A DNA stretch of 64,000 nt from Actinokineospora auranticolor (GTDB taxonomy: Bacteria; Actinomycetota; Actinomycetes; Mycobacteriales; Pseudonocardiaceae). The position numbers and the translations under genes are program-made. The DNA lies in NCBI RefSeq assembly GCF_002934265.1, contig NZ_PTIX01000008.1:278689-342688 (forward strand), given 5' to 3'. Numbering within the stretch: the first letter of the stretch is position 1; every line of letters begins with the position of its first letter. The notes under the pieces are model-generated. The model was not told the DNA's origin. It searched no databases and saw only the letters and a list, made by a program, of their open reading frames with translations. Positions 8,582 through 17,467 of this stretch are shown here, piece by piece.

Positions 8582-9459
8582 GGGTCGTCGTGCTGGGCAC
8601 GGCCGCCGGTGGCGGTCTGCCGCAGTGGAACTGCGCGTGCGAACTCTGCGCGCGCTGCCGGGCCGGGGACGCGGACGTGCCGCCCCGGACGCAGGACTGC
8701 GTGGCGATCAGCGCCACGGGCCGCGAGTGGTACCTGCTCAACGCCTCCCCGGACCTGCGGGCGCAGATCGTCGAGACGGCGGAACTGGCGCCGGGGCCGG
8801 GAAGGCGGGAGACACCGGTGCGGGGCGTGCTGCTCACCGACGCCGAACTCGACCACGCCCTGGGCCTCGCCCTGCTGCGCGAGGGCCCGGACATCGCGGT
8901 GTGGGCGCCGAAACCGGTCGCGGGCGCGCTGGCGGACGGGTTCCCGGTGCGCGACATCGTGTCCCGCTACCACTCGTGGGACTGGCGGGAGGCGACCGGC
9001 GAGTTCACCGTCGACGACGGGCGGCTGGAGTGCGCGGCGTTCCCGTTGTCCGGCAAGCGACCCCGCTACGCCGCCGACGCGGCCGACGCGCCGGACTGGG
9101 TCGTGGCCTACCGCGTGCGCGACGCCGCGACCGGCGGGACCCTGGTCTACGCGCCGTGCCTGGCCGACTGGCCGCCCGGGTTCGACGAGTTCGTCGACGG
9201 CGCCGACCTGCTGCTGGTCGACGGCACGTTCTTCACCTCCGGCGAGATGTCGCGCGCCACCGGGAAGGACGCGGGCCAGGGCCGCATGGGGCACCTGCCG
9301 ATCACCGAGTCGCTGCACCGGTTGAGCGGCGTGGGGTTCCGCGCTTATACGCACCTCAACAACACCAACCCGGTTGCCGACGCCGCGTCCCCCGAACGCG
9401 CCGAGGTGGCCGCCCGGGGCGCGCACATCCTCGACGACGGCGCCCGTTTTGACCTCTGA
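8578..9459 (+). CDS. pqqB: PqqB, metallo-beta-lactamase-fold PQQ biosynthesis protein
   Basis: The 293-residue protein opens with the PqqB signature VVVLGTAAGGGLPQWNCAC and ends with AYTHLNNTNPVADAASPER, both typical. PqqB is implicated in hydroxylating the tyrosine-derived intermediate (AGE-diTyr). The GTG overlaps the pqqE stop (GTGA). The normal canonical metallo-hydrolase His motif is altered, as is usual for PqqB. It is the last structural gene; no pqqF-like protease is in the window. Confidence 0.94.
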   Translation: MRVVVLGTAAGGGLPQWNCACELCARCRAGDADVPPRTQDCVAISATGREWYLLNASPDLRAQIVETAELAPGPGRRETPVRGVLLTDAELDHALGLALLREGPDIAVWAPKPVAGALADGFPVRDIVSRYHSWDWREATGEFTVDDGRLECAAFPLSGKRPRYAADAADAPDWVVAYRVRDAATGGTLVYAPCLADWPPGFDEFVDGADLLLVDGTFFTSGEMSRATGKDAGQGRMGHLPITESLHRLSGVGFRAYTHLNNTNPVADAASPERAEVAARGAHILDDGARFDL

Positions 9460-9677
9460 ACGCACCGATCGCCCGATGTCGTGGGCCGTTCGGGGGCGGC
9501 AGCCTACGCCATCGCGGTGGTGATTTTCAGAGCCGGACGACGGGTTGTTCACCGGTCGTCACGGCGGCTTCACTTGGCCGGGTCGGGAAGGATTGGCCCG
9601 GTGGTCCCCTCGCGGTCGCCCGGCGTCCTGCTGCTCGGTCCTCCCGCGTCGCGTCCCGACGACAGCAGGGGTGACCT

Positions 9678-10520
9678 GTGCGGATCAGCGTCCTTGGCCC
9701 ACTCACCGTGGGCTCCGAACTGGGCTCTTCGACACCGAAGGCGGCCAAGCAGAAGCGCGTCCTCGCGCTGCTGGTGGTGCGCGCCAACACGGTCGTGTCG
9801 ACCGGGCAGCTCATGGAGGAGCTGTGGGGGAGCGAGCCGCCGGACAGCGCGACCGCCACCCTCCAGACGTACGTGGCGAACCTGCGCAAGTTCCTCGCGA
9901 TGGTGTTGGGGCGGCCGCACTCGGTGCGCGACATCCTGTCGACCAGCCCCGGCGGCTACCAGTTCCGCGCGCAGCCGGGCGAACTGGACGCGGAGGAGTT
10001 CACCCTGCGGGCCAACCAGGGCATCCGCGCCCTGGCCGCGGGCCAGGACCAGCACGCGGCCGAGACGCTCCGCGCCGCCCTCGGCCTCTGGCGCGGCCCG
10101 GCGCTGGCCGACGTGCCCCCGGGGCGCCTGCTGGAAACCCACGTCAACCGCCTCGAACAGGCCCGCCTGGCGGTGACCGAGCAGCGGGTCGAGGCCGACC
10201 TGCGCCTGGGCAGGCACCACGGACTCCTGGGTGAGCTGACGGAACTGACCACAACGCTGCCCCTGAACGAGAACCTGCACGCGAAGTTCATGCTCGCGCT
10301 GTACCGCTCGGGCCGCCGGTACGAGGCCCTGTCGGTGTTCCAGCGGTTGCGGGAGACCCTGTCCGACGAACTCGGCCTGGTGCCGACGGCGTCACTGGAA
10401 CGCCTGCACCGGGCCATCCTCCTGTCGGACCCGGTCCTCGACCTCCCCGCGGACCCCCGCCCCCGCACGGCCCTCGACAACCTCATCGGTTCCCTGTCCC
10501 ACAACGGCACCACGGACTGA
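9678..10520 (+). CDS. SARP-family transcriptional regulator (OmpR-like DNA binding + BTAD)
   Basis: Residues 1-100 form the OmpR-type winged helix (MRISVLGPLTV, KQKRVLALLVVRANTVVS, LWGSEPPDSATATLQTYVAN), and about 105-255 form the bacterial transcriptional activation domain (DEEFTLR region, LYRSGRRYEALSVFQRLRETLSDELGL). At 280 residues without an ATPase it is a small SARP, usually an activator binding phased heptamers. It lies 218 bp after pqqB on the same strand, and matching 11-bp repeats precede pqqA, so control of PQQ synthesis is a reasonable inference. Confidence 0.9.
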   Translation: MRISVLGPLTVGSELGSSTPKAAKQKRVLALLVVRANTVVSTGQLMEELWGSEPPDSATATLQTYVANLRKFLAMVLGRPHSVRDILSTSPGGYQFRAQPGELDAEEFTLRANQGIRALAAGQDQHAAETLRAALGLWRGPALADVPPGRLLETHVNRLEQARLAVTEQRVEADLRLGRHHGLLGELTELTTTLPLNENLHAKFMLALYRSGRRYEALSVFQRLRETLSDELGLVPTASLERLHRAILLSDPVLDLPADPRPRTALDNLIGSLSHNGTTD

Positions 10521-10602
10521 GTCGGCGGAAAACCGCTTCCTGGAACCGAGGACCGGGGTGCGCCGTCAACCACCTGTGACCGACGACGACAGAGGTGGGG
10601 CC

Positions 10603-11088
10603 ATGGCCGATGGCGCGCTGACCCAGGCGGACCTGACCGCACAACGGGCAACGGACCGTTTGGAGGTCGGCCAGCGGCTGCTCGCCACGGCCGCGGCGGT
10701 CACGCTGGTGCTGGTGACGGTGATCCACTGGTGCCGCACCCCCAACACCTACCGGGTTGCCCGCACCTACGACCTGTGGGAGTTGGCCGAACGGGTCGAC
10801 GGGTCGGTTTACGTGACCGTGGGCCTGCAACTCGTCTTGGCCCTGGCGACGTTCGTGGTCACGGTCCGCCAGGACGTCGGGTCGGTCGCCGTCAGGGTGG
10901 TCCCGATCGTGGCGACCCTGGCGGTGGCGACGGTGTTCTTGCCGCGCCTCACCGTCCCCGACAAGTACGAGCACTGGCAGTGGGGCATGGCGACCTGGGT
11001 GGCCGTGGTGGCGGCGATCACCGCGTCGTGGTCGACCCTGCGCAGGCGGGACATCCTGCGCGGCCGGTTCCAGACCGCTTGGTGGTGA
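10603..11088 (+). CDS. Small integral membrane protein, unknown function
   Basis: The 161-residue product has four hydrophobic helices (about 28-48, 75-97, 105-122 and 132-150) and an Arg-rich C-terminus (STLRRRDILRGRFQ). ATG 10603 is preferred over GTG 10558 because GAGGTGGGG sits just upstream and the extra N-terminus is polar and non-conserved in character. It stands alone between the SARP gene and the peptide operon. No family was recognised. Confidence 0.6.
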   Translation: MADGALTQADLTAQRATDRLEVGQRLLATAAAVTLVLVTVIHWCRTPNTYRVARTYDLWELAERVDGSVYVTVGLQLVLALATFVVTVRQDVGSVAVRVVPIVATLAVATVFLPRLTVPDKYEHWQWGMATWVAVVAAITASWSTLRRRDILRGRFQTAWW

Positions 11089-11741
11089 TGGCCTCGCTCG
11101 GGTCGATCCGAGTACTTCACCCCCGACAAGGCAGGCGGTCGTCCGGCACCGCCGCGCACCGGCCCGTGAAAGCCACCTGAACCACCGAGCGCGGTGGTCG
11201 GCAGGTCGCCGTAGGCGTCCACAGTGGTCCTGGTCGACGTTGCTGGTGCCCCGGTGTGAACCGTGCCCGTCGCCGCGGCTCGGGTGGTCGCGACCTGAGC
11301 GGCGCGTCCTCGTCGAGCCCGCCACCTGCCGAGTCGCTCGGCTCGCACCCTCCGCTCTCGTCGTCACCCGTAGGGGCACAACTGGCGAACGAGCCGCCGT
11401 ACCGGGTGCTGGCGCTCCCCGATCGGCGCAACGCCGGTCGCGCTGCGTCATCGGCGGACCGAGGCCCGGTCAAGGGGGAGGACACCCACCCGTGTGAGGC
11501 CCTGGAACACGGTTGGCGCAATCGTCTGCCCTGCGTGTCCGTCATCCACCGGGCCCGGCAACCACGCAGCGTCCACCTTGTTTAGTCCTCGACCGACTCC
11601 CGGTTGGTCCACAGCGGACCTTTCGGCCCACTGACCGCGTGCGGTCGCCGCGCGCTCAGGCGTTCATCCGGCGGACACCTGACCGGCCCCTTGACCGTTC
11701 CGCACTCTGGGATCGACAGTTGTCCAATCCGCCCGAGCATC
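11089..11741. other. Intergenic stretch upstream of the peptide operon
   Basis: Several overlapping open frames exist here, but none has a good ribosome site or a convincing protein composition, so I see no gene. A -35-like TTGACC at 11691-11696 is followed after an 18-nt spacer by GACAGT (11715-11720), a weak candidate promoter for the peptide gene at 11821. Otherwise nothing is recognised. Confidence 0.5.
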
Positions 11742-11772
11742 GGCGGAACCCTTCTCCAGCAACGGTTCCGCC
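11742..11772 (+). promoter_or_regulatory. Stem-loop in the leader of the peptide operon
   Basis: Arms GGCGGAACC (11742-11750) and GGTTCCGCC (11764-11772) are perfect complements with a 13-nt loop. They end 48 bp before the start codon of the peptide gene. It may be an operator palindrome or an RNA hairpin in the 5' leader. Its role is unknown. Confidence 0.45.
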
Positions 11773-11820
11773 TCCTGTCAAGAGTCGGGGCGCTGCTGCG
11801 ACAGGAACAGGAGGCACGGA

Positions 11821-11916
11821 TGAAGAAGATCAAGGTGCGCAAGGCGGGCTCGGTCCGCCTGACGACCGCCGCGACCCTCTACTCGGGCGGCTGCGGCGGG
11901 ACCGTCATCCCCTGAT
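11821..11916 (+). CDS. Putative RiPP-like precursor peptide (31 aa)
   Basis: The ATG has an excellent AGGAGG 6-12 nt upstream. The peptide begins with a very basic segment (MKKIKVRKAGSVRLTTAA) and ends with TLYSGGCGGTVIP, which is small, Gly-rich, has one Cys and has no charge. That leader/core split is typical of ribosomal peptides that are modified after translation. A strong hairpin follows the stop, and the next gene encodes a PqqD-like recognition domain fused to a putative membrane peptidase. I recognise no named class. A chance small ORF is unlikely given the SD and the context, but expression is unproven. Confidence 0.65.
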
Positions 11917-11923
11917 CACACCA

Positions 11924-11949
11924 GGGCGCCCCGGTTCGCCGGGGCGCCC
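11924..11949 (+). terminator. Strong hairpin between peptide gene and downstream genes
   Basis: An 11-bp perfect stem (GGGCGCCCCGG at 11924-11934, complement at 11939-11949) is closed by the stable tetraloop TTCG and begins 7 nt after the peptide stop. The layout repeats that of pqqA and its hairpin. Partial termination or RNA stabilisation would favour peptide over maturation proteins; this is inferred. Confidence 0.75.
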
Positions 11950-11973
11950 CCCGACCACACCGCTGAGGCGCCC

Positions 11974-13140
11974 GTGACCGCACCCGCGCTCGACCCCGAC
12001 CGACCGCTCGCCCTGCACCCGCTGACCTTCCACGCCGACGGCGACGAGGTGACCGTCGGGCGCGCCGACATCGGGCTGTTCGGGGTGTTTCCCCCGGACG
12101 GCGCCGAGTTGTTGCGCAAGCTGGCGGAGGGGCTGACGCCCAACGCGGCGGCGGCCTGGTACGCCGACGAGTACGGCGAGACCGTCGACATCGGCGAGTT
12201 CCTCGAGATCCTCGTCGAGTTCGAGATGCTCGTCGGCGACGGGGAGGTCGTCGCGGCGGCCGTGCCCGTGCGGTGGCGCGGGTTGGGCAGGGCGCTGTTC
12301 TCCCCGGTGGCGCTGGCGGTCTACGCGGTCGTCATCCTCGGCGGTCTCGCGGTGATGATCGCCGTGCCCGGGGCGGCGCCGCACGCGCGGAACATGTTCT
12401 TCACCGAGTCGCTCGTGGTGGTGCAGCTCGCGCTGTTCTTCGGGCAGGTGCCGATGCTGCTCGCGCACGAGTCGTTCCACGCGCTCGCCGGGCGCAGGCT
12501 CGGCATCAACTCGTCGCTGTCGGTGGGTCGCCGCTTCTACTTCTTGGTCTTCGAGACGAAGATGGACGGACTGGTCGCCGTGCCGCGCAAGCAGCGGTAC
12601 CTGCCGATCCTCGCGGGCCTGTTGGCCGACGGCGTCGTGCTCGGCCTGTGCGCGCTGCTGGCCGCGGCCGTCGGCGTGGGGCACCCGATCGGCCGGGTCG
12701 CGCTGGCCTTCGCGTTCGTCACGCTGCTGAGGGTGGTGTGGCAGTTCTACTTCTTCTTGCGCACCGACCTGTACTACCTGGTCTGCACCGTCCTGGGCTG
12801 CAACGACCTGCAGACCGTCGCCGGGCAGCTGCTGCGGCTCAAGGTCGACCGGCTGCTGCGGCGCGCGGGCACCCCGGTCGACGAGTCGTCGTGGCACCCG
12901 CGCGACCGCGAGGTGGCGCGCTGGTACGTGTGGCTGCTGGTCGCGGGCTACGCGTTCCTCACGCTCAGCGCGCTGTTCGCCCTCGTGCCCGCCGTCGCCT
13001 ACGCCGTGGGGATCATCGCGGGCAGGCTCGGCGGCGACGCGACCGTCCTCGGCGTGCTCGACGCCGTGGTGTTCCTCGTCCTGACGATCGGCCCGGTCAT
13101 CGCCGCCGCGGTGCTGGCCCGCCGGTCGCGCCGCGCCTGA
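11974..13140 (+). CDS. Membrane protein with N-terminal PqqD-like (RRE) domain and HExxH motif
   Basis: Residues about 15-90 resemble a PqqD/RRE fold (FPPDGAELLRKLAEGLTPNA, WYADEYGETVDIGEFLEIL, EFEMLV). A hydrophobic helix follows (110-130), then a helix carrying His165-Glu-Ser-Phe-His169 (LLAHESFHALAGRRLG), the zinc motif of M50-type intramembrane proteases, and a possible third ligand Asp220 in LAGLLADGVV. Further helices fill the rest to residue 388. It probably recognises the 31-residue peptide encoded just upstream and cleaves or exports it at the membrane. The peptide link is inferred from operon position. Confidence 0.75.
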   Translation: MTAPALDPDRPLALHPLTFHADGDEVTVGRADIGLFGVFPPDGAELLRKLAEGLTPNAAAAWYADEYGETVDIGEFLEILVEFEMLVGDGEVVAAAVPVRWRGLGRALFSPVALAVYAVVILGGLAVMIAVPGAAPHARNMFFTESLVVVQLALFFGQVPMLLAHESFHALAGRRLGINSSLSVGRRFYFLVFETKMDGLVAVPRKQRYLPILAGLLADGVVLGLCALLAAAVGVGHPIGRVALAFAFVTLLRVVWQFYFFLRTDLYYLVCTVLGCNDLQTVAGQLLRLKVDRLLRRAGTPVDESSWHPRDREVARWYVWLLVAGYAFLTLSALFALVPAVAYAVGIIAGRLGGDATVLGVLDAVVFLVLTIGPVIAAAVLARRSRRA

Positions 13141-13155
13141 CCCCTGGAGGCACCG

Positions 13156-15222
13156 ATGCCCGCTCCCGGCCACCACTGGGTCCGGCTCACCCGCCGGGTC
13201 GAGCCCGCCGACCTGCCCGCCCTGCTCGCCGAGCACCTGCCGGCGTTGGCGCCCGCGCTGACCGCGCCCGTGGACGCGCACCGCCGCCTGCGCGGCCCCT
13301 ACACGGCGACGGGGACCCTGCTGCGGACCGTCGTCCCCGACGCCGCCCCGGACCTGGTGCGCAGGCACGAGATCGAGCTGTTCTCGGCCGCGCCCGAGCT
13401 GCGCGAAACCGTCGCCGACGCCCGCGAGACGTTGACCTCGCTCGCGGTTCCCAAGGAGCGCACCAGGTTCTACTCGCGGGTCCGCACGCAGCGGATGGCG
13501 CACGGGATCGTCGAGTTCCTGCACGCGCACCTGGCGGGCACCGGGCCCCGGTCGTTGGTCGTGCTCGCCGCGGCGGCCGACCGGACGGACCTGGAGTTCC
13601 TGTCCGCGTTGGTGCGCCGCACGGACCCCGCGGTGCTGACCGTGGTCGTGTGCGACACGGGGGAGACCCCTGGCGAGCCGCTGGCCGCGGATCTGGCCGA
13701 GTACGCCACGTTCCACGAGGTGACCGCGCGGCCCGTGGAGTCCACTGTGGACGCTCGGCTGTTCGTCGCGGCCGACTGCGTCTCCGACGACCCCGGGGTA
13801 TTGGCCGCCTACGAGCGGCTCTCACCCGCCGAACGAGCCGACCTGCACGACCGGCGCGCGGAGGAGCTGGAGGCGCGCGGGGAGTTCTCGCTGACCCTCG
13901 GTGCGATCGCGTACCACCGCGAGCACGGGTCGGACCCGTCCGAGACGGGGGCGGACGCGCTCGCGCACGCGTTGAACCGCTGCCTGGACATGGGCTACTA
14001 CCACGCGACCATCGAGTTCGGACGGCGTGGCCGCGCGGTCGTCGACATCTCCGACATGGCTCGTTGGTGGGTCTTCACCACCAAGATGACCACGTCCTTC
14101 GCCGCGCTCGGCCGCCCGCGCGAGGCGGAGGCGCTCTACGCCGAGGTCCTCGCCGCTTCCCAGGACCCGGGCGTGCACCTGCAGGCCTGCTACGCGCTCG
14201 GCATGCTCTACACGCGCCACCACGAGGAAGCGGACCGCGACCACCTGCGCGCCAAGGGGTTGATGAACCAGGCCGTCGCCCTGGCCCGCCTCTGCTACAA
14301 AGGCGCCGACCGCGTGTTCCACACCGTCTTCCAGCGCAACGGCCTCGCCTTGGTCGAGGCGCACCTGGGCAACCCGCAGGAGGCGCTGAAGCTGGTGAGC
14401 GAGGGCATCGAGGAGATGGACGCGGAACTCGGCGCCGACGAGCACGCCCTGCACCGCTCGGTGCTGGTCCACAACCGCGCGCAGGTGCTCACCGGACTCG
14501 GACGCCTGGACGAGGCCTTGGCGTGCTACGACGAGGTCATCTCCCGCGACCCCAACTACCCCGACTACCACTTCGACCGCGGCAACCTCAACCAGCGCCT
14601 GGGACGCGAGGCCGAGGCGTTGGCCGACTACGAGACCGCGATCCGCCTCGGGCCGCCGTTCCCCGAGGCCCAGTACAACCGCGCCGAACTGCTGTTGCGC
14701 CGGGGTGACGACGAGGCGGCCCTGGCGGGTCTCACCTACACGCTCACCCTCGAACCCGACCTGGTCGACGCCTTGGTCAACCGCGCTGGTCTGTACCTCG
14801 ACCTCGACGACCTCGACGCCGCCCGCGCGGACGCCGAGCAGGGGCTGCGCCACGACCCGGACAACGCGCACCTGCACGCCGTACTCGGCCAGGTCCACAG
14901 CGCCCTCGACGAGCACGCCGAGGCCAGAGCCGCCTTCGACCGCGCGCTGGCCACCGACCCCACCCTCGTGACGGCGCTGGCGGGCCGCGCCACCGCCGCC
15001 CACGCGTTGGGCGACCCGGACCAGGCCCTGTCCGACCTCGACACCGCCGTGGCCCTCACCCCCGACGACCCGGCGCTGCGCTTCAACCGAGCGTTCCTCC
15101 ACGAGTCCGCCAACCGCCCCGCCCTGGCGGTCGCCGACCTCCTCGCGGCCCAGGAAGCCGACCCCGACGACGAGGACATCGCCGAAGCCCTGACCCGCTG
15201 CCAGGCGCTCGTCCCGGCGTAG
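13156..15222 (+). CDS. Tetratricopeptide-repeat protein of the peptide operon (688 aa)
   Basis: The N-terminal 270 residues are not recognised, and include an acidic/Arg-rich alpha/beta part (SLVVLAAAADRTDLEFLSALVRR). From about residue 275 the chain is a row of TPR-like helices, clearest after 420 (LGRLDEALACYDEVISRDPNYPDYHFDRGN and successive 34-residue units). It starts 15 bp after the peptidase gene with GGAGG and is cytosolic. It probably scaffolds or regulates the peptide system. No catalytic motif is apparent. Confidence 0.8.
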   Translation: MPAPGHHWVRLTRRVEPADLPALLAEHLPALAPALTAPVDAHRRLRGPYTATGTLLRTVVPDAAPDLVRRHEIELFSAAPELRETVADARETLTSLAVPKERTRFYSRVRTQRMAHGIVEFLHAHLAGTGPRSLVVLAAAADRTDLEFLSALVRRTDPAVLTVVVCDTGETPGEPLAADLAEYATFHEVTARPVESTVDARLFVAADCVSDDPGVLAAYERLSPAERADLHDRRAEELEARGEFSLTLGAIAYHREHGSDPSETGADALAHALNRCLDMGYYHATIEFGRRGRAVVDISDMARWWVFTTKMTTSFAALGRPREAEALYAEVLAASQDPGVHLQACYALGMLYTRHHEEADRDHLRAKGLMNQAVALARLCYKGADRVFHTVFQRNGLALVEAHLGNPQEALKLVSEGIEEMDAELGADEHALHRSVLVHNRAQVLTGLGRLDEALACYDEVISRDPNYPDYHFDRGNLNQRLGREAEALADYETAIRLGPPFPEAQYNRAELLLRRGDDEAALAGLTYTLTLEPDLVDALVNRAGLYLDLDDLDAARADAEQGLRHDPDNAHLHAVLGQVHSALDEHAEARAAFDRALATDPTLVTALAGRATAAHALGDPDQALSDLDTAVALTPDDPALRFNRAFLHESANRPALAVADLLAAQEADPDDEDIAEALTRCQALVPA

Positions 15223-15237
15223 CCGCCCGGTGTCGGG

Positions 15238-16203
15238 TCAGATGCCGCCGCCGCACCCACCGCACCCACCGCCGCAGGCGCCGCCCAACCCCGGGGGATC
15301 CGACCGGGAACGCGCCGCGGCGGCGCGCTCTCGTTCGCGTTCGCGCCTGCGCTCTCGCTCGCGCTTTCGTTCGCGCTCAAGTGCGCGAGCGCGCTTGAGC
15401 TGACGTTCACGCGCGCGCTGCTGGGCCGCCTGCGCCTCCTTCACCCGGACGACGGCGGCCCAGATCTCCGCGGCCTCGGTCCGCCGCCTCTTGTCGGTCC
15501 ACGCCTCCAGGCCGTAAACGGCCACGGACAACAGGTCGTTGTGGCGGAGCGGATAGCCTTTCGTCCTCATCGGGGTGAAATGCCGAATCCGGTCCATGAC
15601 GTACTCGGGTATGCGAGTCCTGGTCGCGGGCAGGTCCCGGTACCACAGCCACACGGCCCCCCAACTCACCGAACCGACGCCGAGCAGCCAGTAGGCGCCG
15701 AGGTGGTGCGTGCCGGTGACGAACGTGTCGACGATGGCGACCAGTGCGGCCAAGATGGCCACCGGGATGGGCCAGTGCGCTCTGCCCGCACGGGCGAGCT
15801 GCTCCTCGGTGCGCCAGATCCCCCTACGCACCAGGGACTCCTCGACCGCGCGCGTGGTTTTCGGCGAGACCGAGTAGTCACCGTCCGGTTTGTCGCCGAG
15901 GACGACGCCCGGCACGGTGCCCCCAAGCGGGTTCGGGCGGTCTGAAGTGGTCTGGGTGGCCTTGCCGCGCTTGGAGACCTTGTTGTCGACCTGCCAGACG
16001 ACGTTCATCAACTCCATCCGGTCGCGACCCCCGACGAGCCGGGCCACCTCGTAGCCGCTGAGGTCGTCGAGGTCCACCTTGCCGCGCCCCACCGCTCGGG
16101 GCCACCACCAGCGGAGCAGGGCCGCGGACCCCGCGGTGACGAGCAACCAGCCCCACGCGACGCCGAGGTACCACCCGCTCGGCACACCCACGATCGTCCC
16201 CAC
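15238..16203 (-). CDS. TIGR04222-like membrane protein with Gly/Cys tail (copy 3)
   Basis: An N-terminal helix (WGWLLVTAGSAALLRWWW) and two central helices (around 145-185) flank a cytosolic domain, followed by a very long Arg/Glu-rich coiled helix (about 255-300) and a C-terminal GGACGGGCGGCGGGI tail, typical of the family. GTG 16203 has GAGGGGG five bases upstream; GTG 16209 is an alternative start. It is convergent with the TPR gene. Function is unknown, and the Cys-rich tail may bind metal. Confidence 0.65.
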   Translation of the reverse strand: MGTIVGVPSGWYLGVAWGWLLVTAGSAALLRWWWPRAVGRGKVDLDDLSGYEVARLVGGRDRMELMNVVWQVDNKVSKRGKATQTTSDRPNPLGGTVPGVVLGDKPDGDYSVSPKTTRAVEESLVRRGIWRTEEQLARAGRAHWPIPVAILAALVAIVDTFVTGTHHLGAYWLLGVGSVSWGAVWLWYRDLPATRTRIPEYVMDRIRHFTPMRTKGYPLRHNDLLSVAVYGLEAWTDKRRRTEAAEIWAAVVRVKEAQAAQQRARERQLKRARALERERKRERERRRERERERAAAARSRSDPPGLGGACGGGCGGCGGGI

Positions 16204-16327
16204 CGACACCCCCTCGTGGCACGGCCGCGATCGCGGCCGTGCGGGAAGTGTCCGTCCAGCCCGGTCCGCCCGGGGCCGATCCACGCGGGTTCACCTGGTT
16301 GGCCCGCACGCGAACGGATCCGACGAC

Positions 16328-16504
16328 TCAGTCGGTGATGTCGAGGAGTTCGGCCACGTCGTCGTCGGCCCGTCGCCGATGTCGAGGTGGGACACCCTGG
16401 CTGAAGGTCAGCACGTGCAGCGCGAGGTCGTCGGCGTCGGGTTGCCCGAGCGCCTCGAACTGGTGGCGCAGCCAGTCCCGGAAGACGCCGAACACGGCGA
16501 CGGC
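16328..16504 (-). pseudogene. Remnant of a TetR-type regulator C-terminus
   Basis: Immediately after the methyltransferase stop, the same frame reads AVFGVFRDWLRHQFEALGQP then DDLALHVLTFSQGV and ends at TGA 16328-16330. The LTFSQG segment and helix spacing resemble the ligand domain of TetR repressors. There is no start codon, no DNA-binding domain and no ribosome site, so this is a decayed fragment. The similarity is short. Confidence 0.4.
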
Positions 16505-17281
16505 CTACACCGGGCGAGTTCCCGAGACCGAGACGAGCGGGTGGGACCAAGCGGTGAACTCGGGGTTGTCGAGCAGGGCGTAGAAGTCGGTCAGTTGCCG
16601 GGTCGATACGCCGTCGGCCAGCAGGTGTTCGGCCGCCTGCTCGACGTTCACGCGGTAGAGCCGGATCTCGTCCGCACCACCGCGCCACAGGACGGTGCGG
16701 GTGCGGACGTCCACATCGCGCAGGCCACGGTCGACGAACTCCTCCGCCAGCGACCGGGCCCAGTCGAGACCGACTCCCCGGGCGCGCAGGAAGCGAAGAA
16801 ACGGCAGGTGCACGGCATCGAACGCCGCCCGATGGGTCGTCGAGCGCGTCGTCAGGGGGTGCTCGAGGTCGAACTCCTCCAGGACGAGCTTGCCGCCCGG
16901 TCTGAGGCTGGAGACCAACCGGTCGACGACGGCGTGCCGTTGGGGCAGGTGGATCAGCACCAGGCGGGCGTGGATGAGATCGAAGTCCGTCGCGGGTGGC
17001 TCGTCGCGCACCACGTCGTGCTCGCGCACGGTGAGGACGGGGCCGTCGCCGCTCAGCCACCGGGTGTCGATGTCGGTGGCCAACACGGACCCGCCAGGAC
17101 CGACCCGGTCGGCCAACCAGCGCCCGATACCCCCGTCGCCGCACCCGATCTCCCAACACTTCCACCCCGGCCCCACACCGGCCGCCGCGAGCGCGGCGTG
17201 GCTGTCCGGGTCGAACACCGCCAGCGAGTCGAACCGGGTCCGGTTGCGGGGATCGGCGTTGTCGAACACGTACTGGTTCAC
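16505..17281 (-). CDS. Class I SAM-dependent methyltransferase
   Basis: The 258-residue protein has the Rossmann methyltransferase motifs in order: CWEIGCGDGGIGRWL (motif I, about 42-56), VLATDIDTRWL (acidic residue binding the ribose), DFDLIHARLVLIHLP (motif post-II) and LRPGGKLVLEEFD (motif III). The substrate is unknown; the family includes small-molecule O- and C-methyltransferases. It is a single gene, with a TetR-like remnant downstream in the same frame. Confidence 0.88.
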   Translation of the reverse strand: MNQYVFDNADPRNRTRFDSLAVFDPDSHAALAAAGVGPGWKCWEIGCGDGGIGRWLADRVGPGGSVLATDIDTRWLSGDGPVLTVREHDVVRDEPPATDFDLIHARLVLIHLPQRHAVVDRLVSSLRPGGKLVLEEFDLEHPLTTRSTTHRAAFDAVHLPFLRFLRARGVGLDWARSLAEEFVDRGLRDVDVRTRTVLWRGGADEIRLYRVNVEQAAEHLLADGVSTRQLTDFYALLDNPEFTAWSHPLVSVSGTRPV

Positions 17282-17467
17282 CTGGTCTCCGATCGGTCTG
17301 GTCGGTGGTCGAACCCCACTACCAGGATCTCGGGCGGCGCAAGCGGGTCCGCCGCTCGACCTGCCGGAGTACGCCGGACCTGGTAGGAAGCTGAGAAATC
17401 CGGCGTTCGGACACTTTTCGGGCCGCCGACACGTTGACCAGGCACAACGACCGCGGGAGGAGCGGGC

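Noticed and set aside
11513..11977. 154-codon frame overlapping the peptide gene
   Set aside because: It reads through the peptide gene and hairpin in another frame and is Pro/Arg-rich without a ribosome site. The peptide at 11821 has the AGGAGG.
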